Assembly (NCBI RefSeq): GCF_025847205.1
Contig: NZ_JAOYTH010000007.1
Coordinates: 62,001 to 126,000, forward strand
Source: Pararhizobium sp. YC-54
Lineage (GTDB): Bacteria > Pseudomonadota > Alphaproteobacteria > Rhizobiales > Rhizobiaceae
Length of the DNA: 64,000 nt
Direction: 5' to 3'
How positions within the stretch are numbered: position 1 is the first letter of the stretch; each line of letters starts with the position of its first letter. This document shows, piece after piece, positions 26,221-35,674 of this stretch. Both the position numbers and the translations under genes were made by a program. The notes under the pieces are model-generated. The model worked only from the letters and a program-made list of their open reading frames with translations. It ran no database searches and had not been told where the DNA came from.

Positions 26221-27426
26221 ATGCCAAAACCTGACAAGCATAATTTTTCATCCCTCTCGTTCGGCACGCTAGCCGTTCACGGTGGCAATGAGATCGATAA
26301 GACTTCAGGTGCGATCCGCACTCCGATCGTCATGGCAAACTCCTATGCGCTGCCCTACGATCCGTCGACGATGGATTGGTCCGACACAGAGGAACCTTCC
26401 TACACGCGCAACTCCGGACACAACCAGATTTGCCTGCAGCGCAAACTGGCCGCCATGGAGGGCGGGGAAGATGCCGCCGTTTTTGCAACGGGTGTCGCGG
26501 CTCTGCATGCCGTTTTCTTCACGTTTCTGAAATCCGGCGATCATGTGATCGTCGGCGATGTAACTTACGAGGCGGTGTGGAGATTGTTCGCAGAACTCCT
26601 TCCCCAGCGCTATAACATCGAGGCAACGTTCGTGGATATGGGCAATATGGACGCTGTGCGGGCGGCGGTCCGTCCGAACACCAAACTCATCCACACCGAA
26701 ACGGTTGCCAATCCCACGACCAAAGTTGCCGATATCGCCTCACTCGTCTCCATCGCGAAGAAGGCAGATGCTCTGCTGTCGGTCGACTCGACCTTCACCC
26801 CGCCTCCGTTCTTCCGTCCTCTGGAGCTAGGCGTTGACCTCGTCATCCACTCCCTGACCAAGTACATCAACGGTCATGGCGATGCGATGGGAGGTGTCGT
26901 TATCGGCGCCAAGAAGCTCGTTCACCACGTGAAGGCCGATGCCCTCGTCGATCTGGGCGGCACGATTTCCCCCTTCAATGCGTGGCTGATAACTCGCGGT
27001 TCCGTGACGCTTCCTCTCAGGCTGAAGCAGCAGTTCTCAACGGCGGAAATCGTAGCCAGATACCTGGACAGCGAGAAGCGCCTCGCTTTCGTCACTTATC
27101 CGGGACTTGAAAGCCATGATCAGCACGACCTGGCAAAGGCTCAGTTTGGCGGCAAGGGATATGGGGCAATGATGGCGTTCGCTGTCGATGGCGATCCTCA
27201 GACCCAGAACAGGTTTGTCTCCAATCTCAGAGTAATCACGTCCGCAGTTTCACTTGGCCATGACGAGACCCTTATCGTTCATGTCGGTGGCGGCGGCCGC
27301 GGTGGTGCAGAGAGATACCCTCTGAATTTCCAGAAATACGGACATCTGCGTCTCTCCATCGGCCTGGAGGACCCTGAAGACCTTGTGGAGGACATCAAGA
27401 ACGCACTCGACGTTACATTTGCGTGA
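26221..27426 (+). CDS. PLP-dependent gamma-lyase, canavanine gamma-lyase type (copy 1)
   Basis: A 401-residue Cys/Met-metabolism (MetC/MetB fold) enzyme. The ATG at 26221 (MPKPDKHNFSS) is chosen because the paralogue at 58483 begins identically; an ATG 30 bases upstream is possible. Seen: partner-subunit clamp Tyr61-x-Arg63, stacking Tyr116 (GDVTYEAVW), Asp189, PLP Lys214 (HSLTKYINGHGD). Known: a member of this family in Rhizobiales and Pseudomonadaceae eliminates hydroxyguanidine from canavanine, yielding homoserine. Inferred: that reaction here, from adjacent importer, ctdA and the homoserine-to-fumarate genes at 46969-51808. Methionine gamma-lyase or cystathionine lyase activity is the alternative. 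Confidence 0.8.
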   Translation: MPKPDKHNFSSLSFGTLAVHGGNEIDKTSGAIRTPIVMANSYALPYDPSTMDWSDTEEPSYTRNSGHNQICLQRKLAAMEGGEDAAVFATGVAALHAVFFTFLKSGDHVIVGDVTYEAVWRLFAELLPQRYNIEATFVDMGNMDAVRAAVRPNTKLIHTETVANPTTKVADIASLVSIAKKADALLSVDSTFTPPPFFRPLELGVDLVIHSLTKYINGHGDAMGGVVIGAKKLVHHVKADALVDLGGTISPFNAWLITRGSVTLPLRLKQQFSTAEIVARYLDSEKRLAFVTYPGLESHDQHDLAKAQFGGKGYGAMMAFAVDGDPQTQNRFVSNLRVITSAVSLGHDETLIVHVGGGGRGGAERYPLNFQKYGHLRLSIGLEDPEDLVEDIKNALDVTFA

Positions 27427-27507
27427 AACGCTAACGCTCGTCGGCAGGGATCGGTCTCAGCTAGGGGGCCCTCCCTGTCCAACGCGTCAACGATCTGGAA
27501 ACAAAAT

Positions 27508-27825
27508 ATGCATTGGTTCGTGCTCTTCATCGCAGGGCTTCTCGAGGTCGTCTGGGCCTACTCCATGAAAAGATCCGAGGGATTCACAATCCTCGTCCCA
27601 TCCGCCGTTACAATTGGAGCAATGATCGCCAGCGGCTTGTTACTGTCTTTTGCCATGAGGGTCTTGCCCCTCGGCACAGCGTATACAGTCTGGACAGGCA
27701 TCGGGGCCGTGGGTTCGTTTGTTGTTGGTTTGAGCGTACTAGGAGAACCCGCCACGCCGATGCGCATCGCATCTGCCGCGCTCATTGTGGCAGGTATCGT
27801 CATGATGAAACTGTCGAGCGCATAA
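27508..27825 (+). CDS. gdx: SMR-family guanidinium exporter, Gdx (SugE) subtype
   Basis: A 105-residue four-helix small multidrug resistance protein. The first helix reads [12 protein letters not shown], placing Glu13, Trp16 and Ala17 as in Gdx guanidinium/H+ antiporters rather than the AE(V/I) pattern of EmrE-type drug pumps. [11 protein letters not shown] is also Gdx-like. Known Gdx proteins export guanidinium as antiparallel dimers. Its place 81 bases after the gamma-lyase-type gene suggests export of hydroxyguanidine or guanidine; that substrate is inference. The ribosome site is weak (GGAAAC). Confidence 0.85.
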   Translation: MHWFVLFIAGLLEVVWAYSMKRSEGFTILVPSAVTIGAMIASGLLLSFAMRVLPLGTAYTVWTGIGAVGSFVVGLSVLGEPATPMRIASAALIVAGIVMMKLSSA

Positions 27826-27898
27826 CGACTAAGATCGAAAGGTAGAATTCGAGCGAGCCATGTATGATGGAAACCCTGCAAATTGACGGATGTAGCAC

Positions 27899-28171
27899 AT
27901 GTTGAACTACCCGGCTCTTGAGGCCCTTGACGCCATTATACGGCTCGGAAGCTTCGAAAAGGCAGCAGAGGCTCTCGATATATCTGCGTCAGCCATATCC
28001 CAGCAGATCGCCAAACTGGAGAAACATGCAGCCACCCGTCTTATAGTCCGAGGGGCACCGTGCCGGGCGACAGATGAAGGGAAGCTGCTGATACAACATC
28101 TCGAAAAAGTCCGGTTTATGGAACGTGAACTAGCGAAGTACGCTCCCGCCATTGCTTCATATCTGCCATGA
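27899..28171 (+). pseudogene. Truncated ArgP-like LysR regulator (DNA-binding domain only)
   Basis: Ninety residues matching only the N-terminal helix-turn-helix and linker of ArgP/IciA regulators (LEALDAIIRLGSFEKAAEALDISASAISQQI). The full-length family is about 300 residues; here a stop at 28169 removes the whole ligand domain and 28172-28367 carries no continuation. ArgP controls the arginine exporter ArgO in E. coli and is linked to canavanine sensitivity, so the remnant's place beside the canavanine genes is notable. It could still bind DNA, but is probably a relic. Confidence 0.7.
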
Positions 28172-28367
28172 CCCGATCGAAACCAAGGCTGGTTGATTGA
28201 GAAGTCGCGGATAGACGCCATTTACTCGAGAAATGAGATGAGCTCAGCCGTTCCGGCCACACGGAAATCGCCCACATCGCGCGCGACGGTTTGCATACTT
28301 GGCATGCGTCCAGCCGCGGCCCCGATCCGGGCTTACCGGGAACCGCGTTCCTCTTTGCCTGAGAGAC

Positions 28368-29090
28368 CTATGCGTGCGCACCAAGGTAGATCTTTCCGAC
28401 AACTGGATTGTTTATGATGCTCTGCGCGGTTCCATCAAGCTGGTTCTTGCCCTCTGCCAGAATGTAGCAACGGTCGGAAATCTGCAGCGCTTTATGGGCA
28501 TTCTGCTCGACTAAGAGCACGCCCACCCCTTGAACGCTGCTGATTTTACGAATGTGATGAAACACATCGTCAGTCGCCTTGGGCGATAGACCCGCGCTTG
28601 GTTCGTCCAGCAGGAGAACCGATGGAGACGCCATTAGCGCGCGTCCTAAAGCCACCACTTGTTGTTGACCCCCACTAAGCTTTCCAGCGGTAGCTGACCA
28701 ATAATCATTCAGTGACGGAAGAATCTCGCGGACTGCCGCCTGGCGGTGTTTGAAGGATCCCGGCACGGCGAACAACCCCATTTTAAGGTTTTCCTCCACG
28801 CTCAGCGTTCCGAATACATTGTTGACCTGAGGAACGTAACCGAGGCCCGCTCTCAACCTGTCCCGTGTCGTAGACGATGTGATGTCTGAGCCGTTGAGCC
28901 TAATAGTACCTTCAGCTGGCCGTAGCAGGCCCGCAAGGGTCTTCAACAATGTGGATTTCCCGCAGCCATTGGGGCCAATGATCGTCACAATCTCTCCTGC
29001 GGACAATGCGAGCCCGACCCCGTGCAAGATTTGCATTTCGCCATATCCCGCCACGAGCCCTTCTGCTGTCAGTACCACGTTGCCGCTCAT
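28368..29090 (-). CDS. livF: LIV-type ABC transporter ATP-binding protein (second set)
   Basis: A 240-residue LivF-type ATPase with Walker A GPNGCGKST, signature LSGGQQQV and Walker B VLLLDEP. Start overlaps the livG stop by four bases. Last gene of the 11-kb leftward run controlled from near 39.4 kb. Sequence is clearly different from the set at 4749, so the two importers are not a recent duplication. Confidence 0.9.
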   Translation of the reverse strand: MSGNVVLTAEGLVAGYGEMQILHGVGLALSAGEIVTIIGPNGCGKSTLLKTLAGLLRPAEGTIRLNGSDITSSTTRDRLRAGLGYVPQVNNVFGTLSVEENLKMGLFAVPGSFKHRQAAVREILPSLNDYWSATAGKLSGGQQQVVALGRALMASPSVLLLDEPSAGLSPKATDDVFHHIRKISSVQGVGVLLVEQNAHKALQISDRCYILAEGKNQLDGTAQSIINNPVVGKIYLGAHA

Positions 29091-29857
29091 GCACTAATCC
29101 CTCCGAGATAGGCGTCCAACACTTCCTCATTCGACTGAATCTCTGAAGGAGTGCCTGCCGCGATAACGCGGCCACGATCCATCACGATCACTCGCTCGCA
29201 CAGTTCCATTATGACTGTCATATTGTGTTCGATAATGAGAAGCGTCACTCCGCTTTCATGAACCTTACGCAGAACGGACATAAGGTGGCGAATGAGAGTC
29301 GGATTTACTCCGGCTGTCGGCTCGTCCAACAGAAGCATTTTCGGCTTTGCCATGAGGCATCGTGCGAGCTCGAGCAATTTCTTCTGACCGCCAGAGAGAC
29401 GAACGGCCAGGTGGCCGGCCTTTTCCGAGAGGCCCACAGTCGCCAGGACTTCCCGTGCCGTTTCAACGAGCTTCCGTTCCTCGGCCTTTACCTTCCAGCC
29501 TGGAAATATGACCGAAACGAGCCGGTCGCCAGTCTGCCCCGCTGGAACTAGCAATAGGTTTTCGATCACAGTCATGTTTTTTAGTTCGCGGGGAATTTGA
29601 AAAGTCCGGCGAAGACCAAGCCTTGCTACATCGTGGCCGGCAAGCGATTCAATTCGGTCGCCACGGAAAACGACCTGACCGCTATCAGCCTTCACAAAGC
29701 CGCTGACCAGGTTGAACAGGGTTGATTTCCCCGCACCGTTCGGGCCCACCAATCCTGTTATGCTGCCTTCTCGGACGGAGAAGTCGCAGCCGCTCACCGC
29801 TTTAAGGCCGCCGAAGCTACGGGAAAGTGCCTTTATTTCAAGTATCTGACTCATCAA
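29087..29857 (-). CDS. livG: LIV-type ABC transporter ATP-binding protein (second set)
   Basis: A 256-residue LivG-type ATPase with Walker A GPNGAGKST, signature RLSGGQKKLLELARCL and Walker B MLLLDEPTAGVNP. It overlaps livM upstream and livF downstream by four bases each, so the three are translationally coupled. Confidence 0.9.
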   Translation of the reverse strand: MMSQILEIKALSRSFGGLKAVSGCDFSVREGSITGLVGPNGAGKSTLFNLVSGFVKADSGQVVFRGDRIESLAGHDVARLGLRRTFQIPRELKNMTVIENLLLVPAGQTGDRLVSVIFPGWKVKAEERKLVETAREVLATVGLSEKAGHLAVRLSGGQKKLLELARCLMAKPKMLLLDEPTAGVNPTLIRHLMSVLRKVHESGVTLLIIEHNMTVIMELCERVIVMDRGRVIAAGTPSEIQSNEEVLDAYLGGISA

Positions 29858-30720
29858 ATTCTCCCCGGTCGATACCGAACAATAACGATCGCGATGAGGG
29901 CCACGCCGAGCGCGACAAGACGCAACGCCGCGAGTTCCACGCCGTCAACGAAGGTGATGTAGTCCTTCAAAAGCCTCGTTCCTTCCAGAAGCATGGCGAC
30001 CAGCGCTGTGCTAATCAACGTCGCTGCGCTCGATCCCTGGGTCCCTATAAGAACCGCTGCAAGAACGTAAATGCTAACGTTCGGCCCAAACATATCGGGT
30101 GAAATATAGCTCAGGTAGCTTGCGAAAAAAGCCCCTCCGATCCCCGCCAATGCCGCGCCCAACATGAACGCTTGCGCCTTGTAGGAAAGGGATATTTTTC
30201 CAACCGATGTCACGACCGTTTCATCTTCGCGTATAGCTCGCAGCGTGCGACCGAAAGGAAGCTTCTCGATCCGACGAGTGAGCGCGAACGCTATGGCCAG
30301 TGCAAACGCTGTGATTGTCAGGAAGGCGAGTTCCGATGGAAGTCCTATGGGAAGGTTCGGTCTCGGTATCCCGGCCACACCGTCTGGCCCGCCCGCAAGC
30401 CATTTCTCGTTGAGCAAGATCAGTCGCACGAACTCGCTGAACCCCAGGGTGACAATTGCCAGGTAGTCTTCACGAAGCCGAGGGGTGAACATGGCCACCG
30501 CCGCTCCGAAAAGGCCACTGACGCAGGCGGATATAGCGAGCGCTAAGATGAAAGGTACGCCGGCTTTCGCCGCGAGCGCGAACGCATATGCTCCAACAGC
30601 GAAAAAGGCGACCTGCCCGAGGTTAATCAGTCCGGTCAAACCCCATTGGATGTTCAAACCGAGCGCGACAAAGCCGTAAATTCCTGCGAAAATCGAAATG
30701 GCGATAATATATTCGATCAC
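29854..30720 (-). CDS. livM: LIV-type ABC transporter permease (second set)
   Basis: A 288-residue membrane protein. The start is taken as the GTG at 30720 (reading VIEYIIAISIFAGIYG), which overlaps the livH stop as GTGA; the upstream open frame is antisense-like sequence. LivM landmarks include NIQWGLTGLINLGQVAFFAVG and the loop GRTLRAIREDE. It forms the channel with LivH. Confidence 0.88.
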   Translation of the reverse strand: MIEYIIAISIFAGIYGFVALGLNIQWGLTGLINLGQVAFFAVGAYAFALAAKAGVPFILALAISACVSGLFGAAVAMFTPRLREDYLAIVTLGFSEFVRLILLNEKWLAGGPDGVAGIPRPNLPIGLPSELAFLTITAFALAIAFALTRRIEKLPFGRTLRAIREDETVVTSVGKISLSYKAQAFMLGAALAGIGGAFFASYLSYISPDMFGPNVSIYVLAAVLIGTQGSSAATLISTALVAMLLEGTRLLKDYITFVDGVELAALRLVALGVALIAIVIVRYRPGRI

Positions 30721-31580
30721 GTTCTGGCTCCTGCGGCTTTGATCAATCCGCTGGGACGAACCAGCAGCACCAACGTCAACACAAGAAACGCCAGGGCGGT
30801 CTTGTAACTCGACGGCAGAATAAAGAGGCTGAGTTCCGACGCCAGACCGACCAACAATGCTGCCAGAGCAGCACCCACGACGCTGCCAAGACCGCCCAGG
30901 ATTGCGACGGCGAACAAAGGAATCAAGACCCTCCAACCCAGCAATGGATTGAGGGAGGTCTCGATCGCGAGTATGATACCGCCTCCCGCGGAAAGGGCGC
31001 CAGCCAGAAACAAGACGGCTCCGTACACCCGCTCCGGCTGCACGCCGGTCACAATAGCCAGATCAGGATTTGTGGACGTAGCCCGTACTGCACGACCAAA
31101 ACTCGTATAGCGCAGAGCGAGGAACACGGCGGCTAGCACCGCGAGGACGACAGCGAGGATCCCTAATTGCACGGGAGTGATGATTATGCCTGCGATGTTG
31201 AATGGCCGCATCGGCGCAACCGGGAATTGGAGGTTCCCGTTACCCCAAATAAAACGCACCACGTTCTGAATCACCAACATCAGGCCGAGAGAAAGAAGGA
31301 CCGGTGGCAACATTCCCGCGCGACGTACGCTTCGAAAGATTGTCTGATCGACTGCGAGCGCAACGAGCCCGGTGCAAACAGCTGCTAGGATACCAGCAAG
31401 CCAAATCGGCATCGAGAACCCGCACAGAACGAGCGTCAGGTAAGCTCCCAACGTCATGAACTCGGGGATGGCAAAGCTCGGATACCTTAGTACGCCGTAG
31501 ATCAATGAAATTGATATGGCGGGTAGGCTCCAAATTGCTGCTGATACCAGGGCAGAGACGAGGTATATGCTAAGTTCCAT
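30717..31580 (-). CDS. livH: LIV-type ABC transporter permease (second set)
   Basis: A 287-residue membrane protein starting at ATG 31580 (MELSIYLVSALVSAAIW) with GAAGG upstream. SLIYGVLRYPSFAIPEFMTL replaces the usual NLAHG-type block, marking it as a divergent LivH. It follows the binding-protein gene by 57 bases. Confidence 0.87.
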   Translation of the reverse strand: MELSIYLVSALVSAAIWSLPAISISLIYGVLRYPSFAIPEFMTLGAYLTLVLCGFSMPIWLAGILAAVCTGLVALAVDQTIFRSVRRAGMLPPVLLSLGLMLVIQNVVRFIWGNGNLQFPVAPMRPFNIAGIIITPVQLGILAVVLAVLAAVFLALRYTSFGRAVRATSTNPDLAIVTGVQPERVYGAVLFLAGALSAGGGIILAIETSLNPLLGWRVLIPLFAVAILGGLGSVVGAALAALLVGLASELSLFILPSSYKTALAFLVLTLVLLVRPSGLIKAAGART

Positions 31581-31637
31581 TCGAGAGTACCTTCGGTTGG
31601 GGGCGCTGATCACAGCGCCCCTAAATCGATTGACGGT

Positions 31638-32888
31638 TCAGAACTTAACCTCGCTGATATTTCCGACAGGAGTGGTCTTCCCGTCTTTGACCTGCGAGAC
31701 GCGGAAATTGGCTTGCGCGATGTTCCCGTCCTGATCGAAGTCGAGCGGCCCGGAAGCACCGTCGTAGTTGATCCGTTCGCCTTTCCGCAGGGCGGCGATA
31801 CCCTCTGCAAAGGAGGTCACCTTCGTGCCTTCTGGTCCCGAAACGTCCCGGATCGATTTGTTCAGAGCCGCGCCGTCGGTGGACTTTGCCGCTTCGATTG
31901 CCAGCGCCAAGAGGGTAAGTTCGTCATATGCCTGCGCACCAAATGAATAGTAGTGATCCTTGCCGAGGTGTTCCGCTAGGCGCTGGTAGGCGGGAGAGTC
32001 TTCGGAGACGCCCTCCTCGACCAAAAGCAAGCCGTCAGCAGCTGGACCCGCGTTCTTGATCAAATCCGCACTTACGGCAAAGCCGGGAACGATAAATCGA
32101 GCGGAAGCACCCGACTGATAGGCGGCCTTGAGCACCGCTGTGATGTCTGGCTCATAGCCCGAGATATGAACGAAATCAGGCTGATCCGAAAGTGCGCGGG
32201 CTACCTCCGTGATGAAGGTGGTCTGTTCTTCGTTATATGTTACGAAGCTAGTAATCTTGCCGCCACGTTCACTAAACCTCTGCTTGAACGCTTCAACCGT
32301 CGTCTGAGTGAATGGCACGTTGAGACCCAAGACAGCGGCTTTCTTCCAGCCCTGCTGCGATGCGTATTCGGCATAGGCCTTGCCGAACAGGAGATCGTCC
32401 GGCTCAAGACGGTAAATATTACCCTTTTTCTGGACTTCCGTTATTCTGCTTGCACCGGAATTCGACATGAGAATGATGCCTTTTTCCTGAACGATGGGGG
32501 CAACAGCGAGCGTCACACTGCTGGCCCATGTTCCGAAAATCGCTTTTACCTTGTCGACTTCGACCAGCTTGCGGGCTGCGCGCACCGCTGCTTCCGGATT
32601 CGTCTCATCATTCTCTTCGATGAGTTTGATCTTCCGACCAAGAGGGCCGCCAGCCGCGTTGATTTCTTCGAGTGCAATCTTGGCGGACGCCAACATCTCT
32701 TGGCCGAACGGTCCCCCAGAACCGGAGAGAGGCATCAGTGCGCCAAGTACGATCTCACTCTGGTCATCTGCAAGCACAGGCGTCGTTGCCAAAGCTGTGG
32801 CAAAGCACATTGCGCCAAAGCAAGTTGCAAGTAGAGAGCGACGCGAAAGCGCACGCCAGGCGATTGGTTGGAGCAGCGGATTGATCAT
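31638..32888 (-). CDS. LIV-type periplasmic binding protein (second set)
   Basis: A 416-residue type I binding protein. The ATG at 32888 (MINPLLQPIAWRALSRRSLL) follows AGGGAA. The leader has twin arginines before a hydrophobic stretch and cleavage near VLA-DDQ, so Sec or Tat export is possible. Mature protein begins IVLGALMPLSGSGGPFGQEM. Ligand unknown; in this operon it should be the substrate of the M24 hydrolase or of the MhpD-family enzyme. Confidence 0.88.
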   Translation of the reverse strand: MINPLLQPIAWRALSRRSLLATCFGAMCFATALATTPVLADDQSEIVLGALMPLSGSGGPFGQEMLASAKIALEEINAAGGPLGRKIKLIEENDETNPEAAVRAARKLVEVDKVKAIFGTWASSVTLAVAPIVQEKGIILMSNSGASRITEVQKKGNIYRLEPDDLLFGKAYAEYASQQGWKKAAVLGLNVPFTQTTVEAFKQRFSERGGKITSFVTYNEEQTTFITEVARALSDQPDFVHISGYEPDITAVLKAAYQSGASARFIVPGFAVSADLIKNAGPAADGLLLVEEGVSEDSPAYQRLAEHLGKDHYYSFGAQAYDELTLLALAIEAAKSTDGAALNKSIRDVSGPEGTKVTSFAEGIAALRKGERINYDGASGPLDFDQDGNIAQANFRVSQVKDGKTTPVGNISEVKF

Positions 32889-33019
32889 TTTCAAAGTTCC
32901 CTTTTTTAGGTTTATTTTGCTGAAAGTTACGCTTCTTCGCTTGCCACGCTGTTCGCAGCCGTTGTCTCTTTTCTCGGTGATCAAAAGGGGCCCCAAAAAG
33001 GGACCCCGCAGGGTTTTGA

Positions 33020-34180
33020 TTACAAACCGATATCTCTTGGAAAGTCGGTGATGCAACGCGCGCCGGACTCCGTAATGATGAGAACATCAGAGTGGCGGAA
33101 GCCCCCGACGCTGGGGATGTAGACGCCCGGCTCGACTGAGTTTGCCATGTTGGCCGCAAGTTTCGTTTTGTTGTAAAGGCGCAATTCGCCGTGCTCTTCG
33201 CGGCTGGCTGCACCGATCATTATACCGTGCGCGTGGCCCGTGCCGTGGCGGATGTATTTATCTAGATCATATTTGCGCAAGATGCTTCGGGTTAGCGCGT
33301 CGATCTCTGACATAACCGCACCAGGCTTCATCGCCTCTTTTCCCGCGTCAAACGCTTCGTTCACCGCGTCGAGCGGTCCACGGAGTTCCGGTGTCGGCTC
33401 TCCGTAAACAAATGTCCGTTCCAGTTCCGCGCAATAACCCCAGACAACTGGGAAAATATTCAGGGCAACGAGGTCACCTCGCTTGAGACGTCGACTTGTG
33501 GGATGCAGGTGTGGAATCATCGTGTGGTCGCCGAACTGCGCGTAAGCGTAGGTGCTGGTCAGGCCATTGATAGACAGCGCGCCCATGGCTTTATTCACGG
33601 CAGCGACTGCGTGTGCGGCAACGGCCAGCTCCGTTACGTTATCCTGCATCGCTTCAAGGAATGCGTCTGCGCCGATCTTCGCCAGGTCAGCTCCAAGCTC
33701 AAGGAGACGAATCTCCTCGTGCGACTTGATGAGACGCAATTCGGCCAAAAGCGGGCCGATTTCCACGAGCTCCGCTTCCGGGAAGCGCGCCTGAAATGCC
33801 CGGAAAAGGCCCACAGGTAGCAGTTCTTCTTCGATACCCAGCCTGATCTTTGAAGAACCACGACGAGCGATGAATTCGGCACAAATGCGAAGGCTCGCCT
33901 GAACGACGTTTTCATCGTCCCCATATGCCATGACCTCATCAAACGAACTGTGTTTCTCCATATTCTCATTTTCAATCGCTGCCCCACAGACGGCGCTCGG
34001 TCCTGATGCGGGAAGGATAGCCCACATGGGTCTTCCCCACTCCGACAGAAGCGGTACGCCTGTCATGTAAAATACGTTGTCGGCTGTATGGAGAAACGCC
34101 ACATCGACTTGCTTTTCAGCGAGCTTTGCGCGCAGAGCGTCGATACGGCGCTTCATTTCAGACTTGCTAAACGCAGGCAT
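33020..34180 (-). CDS. Creatinase-like M24-family hydrolase lacking the dinuclear metal site
   Basis: A 386-residue pita-bread fold protein: creatinase-type N-domain (1-150) and catalytic domain. Metal positions of aminopeptidase P/prolidase are altered: Asp to Asn241 (LVALNIFPVVWGY), Asp to Glu252 (AELERTF) and the last Glu to Ser364 (FRHSDVLI), while His316/318 (GTGHAHG) and Glu350 (NSVEPGVY) remain. The same LN-F/ALERT pattern occurs in metal-independent creatinase and ectoine hydrolase. It is therefore probably a C-N bond hydrolase on a small guanidino, amide or cyclic amidine substrate rather than a peptidase. It lies 13 bases after an Lrp gene. Confidence 0.8.
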   Translation of the reverse strand: MPAFSKSEMKRRIDALRAKLAEKQVDVAFLHTADNVFYMTGVPLLSEWGRPMWAILPASGPSAVCGAAIENENMEKHSSFDEVMAYGDDENVVQASLRICAEFIARRGSSKIRLGIEEELLPVGLFRAFQARFPEAELVEIGPLLAELRLIKSHEEIRLLELGADLAKIGADAFLEAMQDNVTELAVAAHAVAAVNKAMGALSINGLTSTYAYAQFGDHTMIPHLHPTSRRLKRGDLVALNIFPVVWGYCAELERTFVYGEPTPELRGPLDAVNEAFDAGKEAMKPGAVMSEIDALTRSILRKYDLDKYIRHGTGHAHGIMIGAASREEHGELRLYNKTKLAANMANSVEPGVYIPSVGGFRHSDVLIITESGARCITDFPRDIGL

Positions 34181-34193
34181 TTTGGGCTCCCTT

Positions 34194-34691
34194 TTAACCT
34201 TCGTTGTCTTTCATTTCGTTGACCGATCCCTCTCTGAGGCCAGCAACGCCGATAAGTCCGTCGTTCTTTATGGTCTGGAGGATCATCAACGAGTTTGAAT
34301 CCTTGATCCCTTCGACAGCGGCTAGTTCGACCAAGATGAAGTCGTAGAGGTCCCGCAGCGTTTGGAAGCAGGCTTTGATAATCAAATCGTAGGGGCCAGT
34401 CGTTACCGCGACGCTGTCGACGAACGAGTATTGCTGGAGCACCTTTGCGACTTTGATGATCGAATCTCTCTCCACATCGATGCCGATGAACGCGGACGCC
34501 TCGTATCCAAGATCGACCGGATCAGCGGTTGCTCGCACCCGCACCCTCCCCTCTTGCGTCAGTTGGTTGAGCTTTTTGCGGACCGTCGGTTCGCTAATGC
34601 CCAACCTTCGCGCAATCTCGGCAGTTGACATTCTCCCATCGTCCTGGAGGAGACGGATGATTTGCTTCTCTGTGTGATCAAGCGGCGCCAT
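34194..34691 (-). CDS. Lrp/AsnC-family regulator
   Basis: A 165-residue protein with an N-terminal helix-turn-helix (about 5-50; MSTAEIARRLGISEPTVRKKL) and an AsnC ligand-binding (RAM) domain (about 70-150). AGGAAC precedes the ATG. It is embedded in the leftward operon just upstream of the M24 gene, so it probably senses that enzyme's substrate or product. Confidence 0.9.
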   Translation of the reverse strand: MAPLDHTEKQIIRLLQDDGRMSTAEIARRLGISEPTVRKKLNQLTQEGRVRVRATADPVDLGYEASAFIGIDVERDSIIKVAKVLQQYSFVDSVAVTTGPYDLIIKACFQTLRDLYDFILVELAAVEGIKDSNSLMILQTIKNDGLIGVAGLREGSVNEMKDNEG

Positions 34692-34801
34692 GAAGTTCCT
34701 GTTTCATAAAGTTTGACCGCATTAGATTTTCATATTAGCTCAATCCAAGCAAGCTAAATTTTTGGATACAGTAAGTTACAGCGACCTGAAGAGTCTTAAA
34801 C

Positions 34802-35614
34802 CTACAGGAGCACCAGCTCGATATCGTCGAACCCGATCCCCGATGCGGAAGCACGCCACCGCTGCCCGGAAGTTGCAGGAAGCGCCACTGTGAGCGTGCC
34901 AGTGGTCACGATGTCGCCCGATCCCAAGGGCTTTCCTCCAAAACGACCCAACTCACGAACGAGATATCTGAAAGCTTTCACGGGCCCCCCGAGGACCTGA
35001 TGGCTGCCGCCATCGGCGGACAAGCCACTGTCTTCCGACAAGCGCGCCGAGAAATTCGCCAGGCGAGATGCCCATTCCCTCCTGTCATCACCGATGAAAT
35101 GGCGCTTTCCCAAAAGGAGGGCGACGTGGACGCCTGTCGCTGCCCCATCGACCACCTGAAAACGCCAGTCTGGGAACACAGAGGTGCACACTTCGAAATC
35201 GAGTGCGGTCCATTCAATGCAGTCCAGTAGTTCGTCCTCCTCCATATCGGGGCGCGGTGCCAAGCGGAGGCCGAAAGACACTTCTGCTTCCATCCGGACG
35301 TTTGGCCACGTGCTGATGTCGAGGCTATTCCTGTCGGAGAGATCAAACGTCGTGCTGTCGTACAGATAGTTCCAAATGGGACCGGTTATTCCGTAACCAG
35401 CCCAAGCGTCCGAATTGGTAAAGCCAATCTTCCTTCCGATTACCCGCTCGCCATTTGCCTCACGCCGACGGCGCATCTCCTCCACCACCCAATACGAGTC
35501 TTCAAGGGTCATAGAAGGATACTCCGCCGAAAACGGTGTAATCACGACGGGCTTTCCGCGCGTACGCTCAACAGCATTTACAATATCGGATCTGATAGGA
35601 TTTGAGAGAGCCAC
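34802..35614 (-). CDS. MhpD/DmpH-family hydratase or decarboxylase (FAH superfamily)
   Basis: A 270-residue protein of the 2-oxopent-4-enoate hydratase / 4-oxalocrotonate decarboxylase family. Start GTG 35614 follows an ideal GGAGGAACAA. Visible blocks: GRKIGFTN (substrate loop), the metal-binding Glu region VRMEAEVSFGL, and CIEWTALDFEVCTSVF. Such Mg-dependent enzymes act on 2-keto or enol acids in ring-cleavage pathways. Sequence does not separate hydratase from decarboxylase. Confidence 0.82.
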   Translation of the reverse strand: MALSNPIRSDIVNAVERTRGKPVVITPFSAEYPSMTLEDSYWVVEEMRRRREANGERVIGRKIGFTNSDAWAGYGITGPIWNYLYDSTTFDLSDRNSLDISTWPNVRMEAEVSFGLRLAPRPDMEEDELLDCIEWTALDFEVCTSVFPDWRFQVVDGAATGVHVALLLGKRHFIGDDRREWASRLANFSARLSEDSGLSADGGSHQVLGGPVKAFRYLVRELGRFGGKPLGSGDIVTTGTLTVALPATSGQRWRASASGIGFDDIELVLL

Positions 35615-35674
35615 TTGTTCCTCCGCGTGATTGCGTGTGTTTTCAATAAGCGCGCCGCAGGCGCGCGCATCTTT

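Noticed and set aside
33020..34691. Ectoine degradation (DoeA with DoeX)
   Set aside because: The M24 hydrolase plus Lrp pair recalls doeA-doeX, but doeB, doeC and doeD partners are missing and the other enzymes do not fit that pathway.
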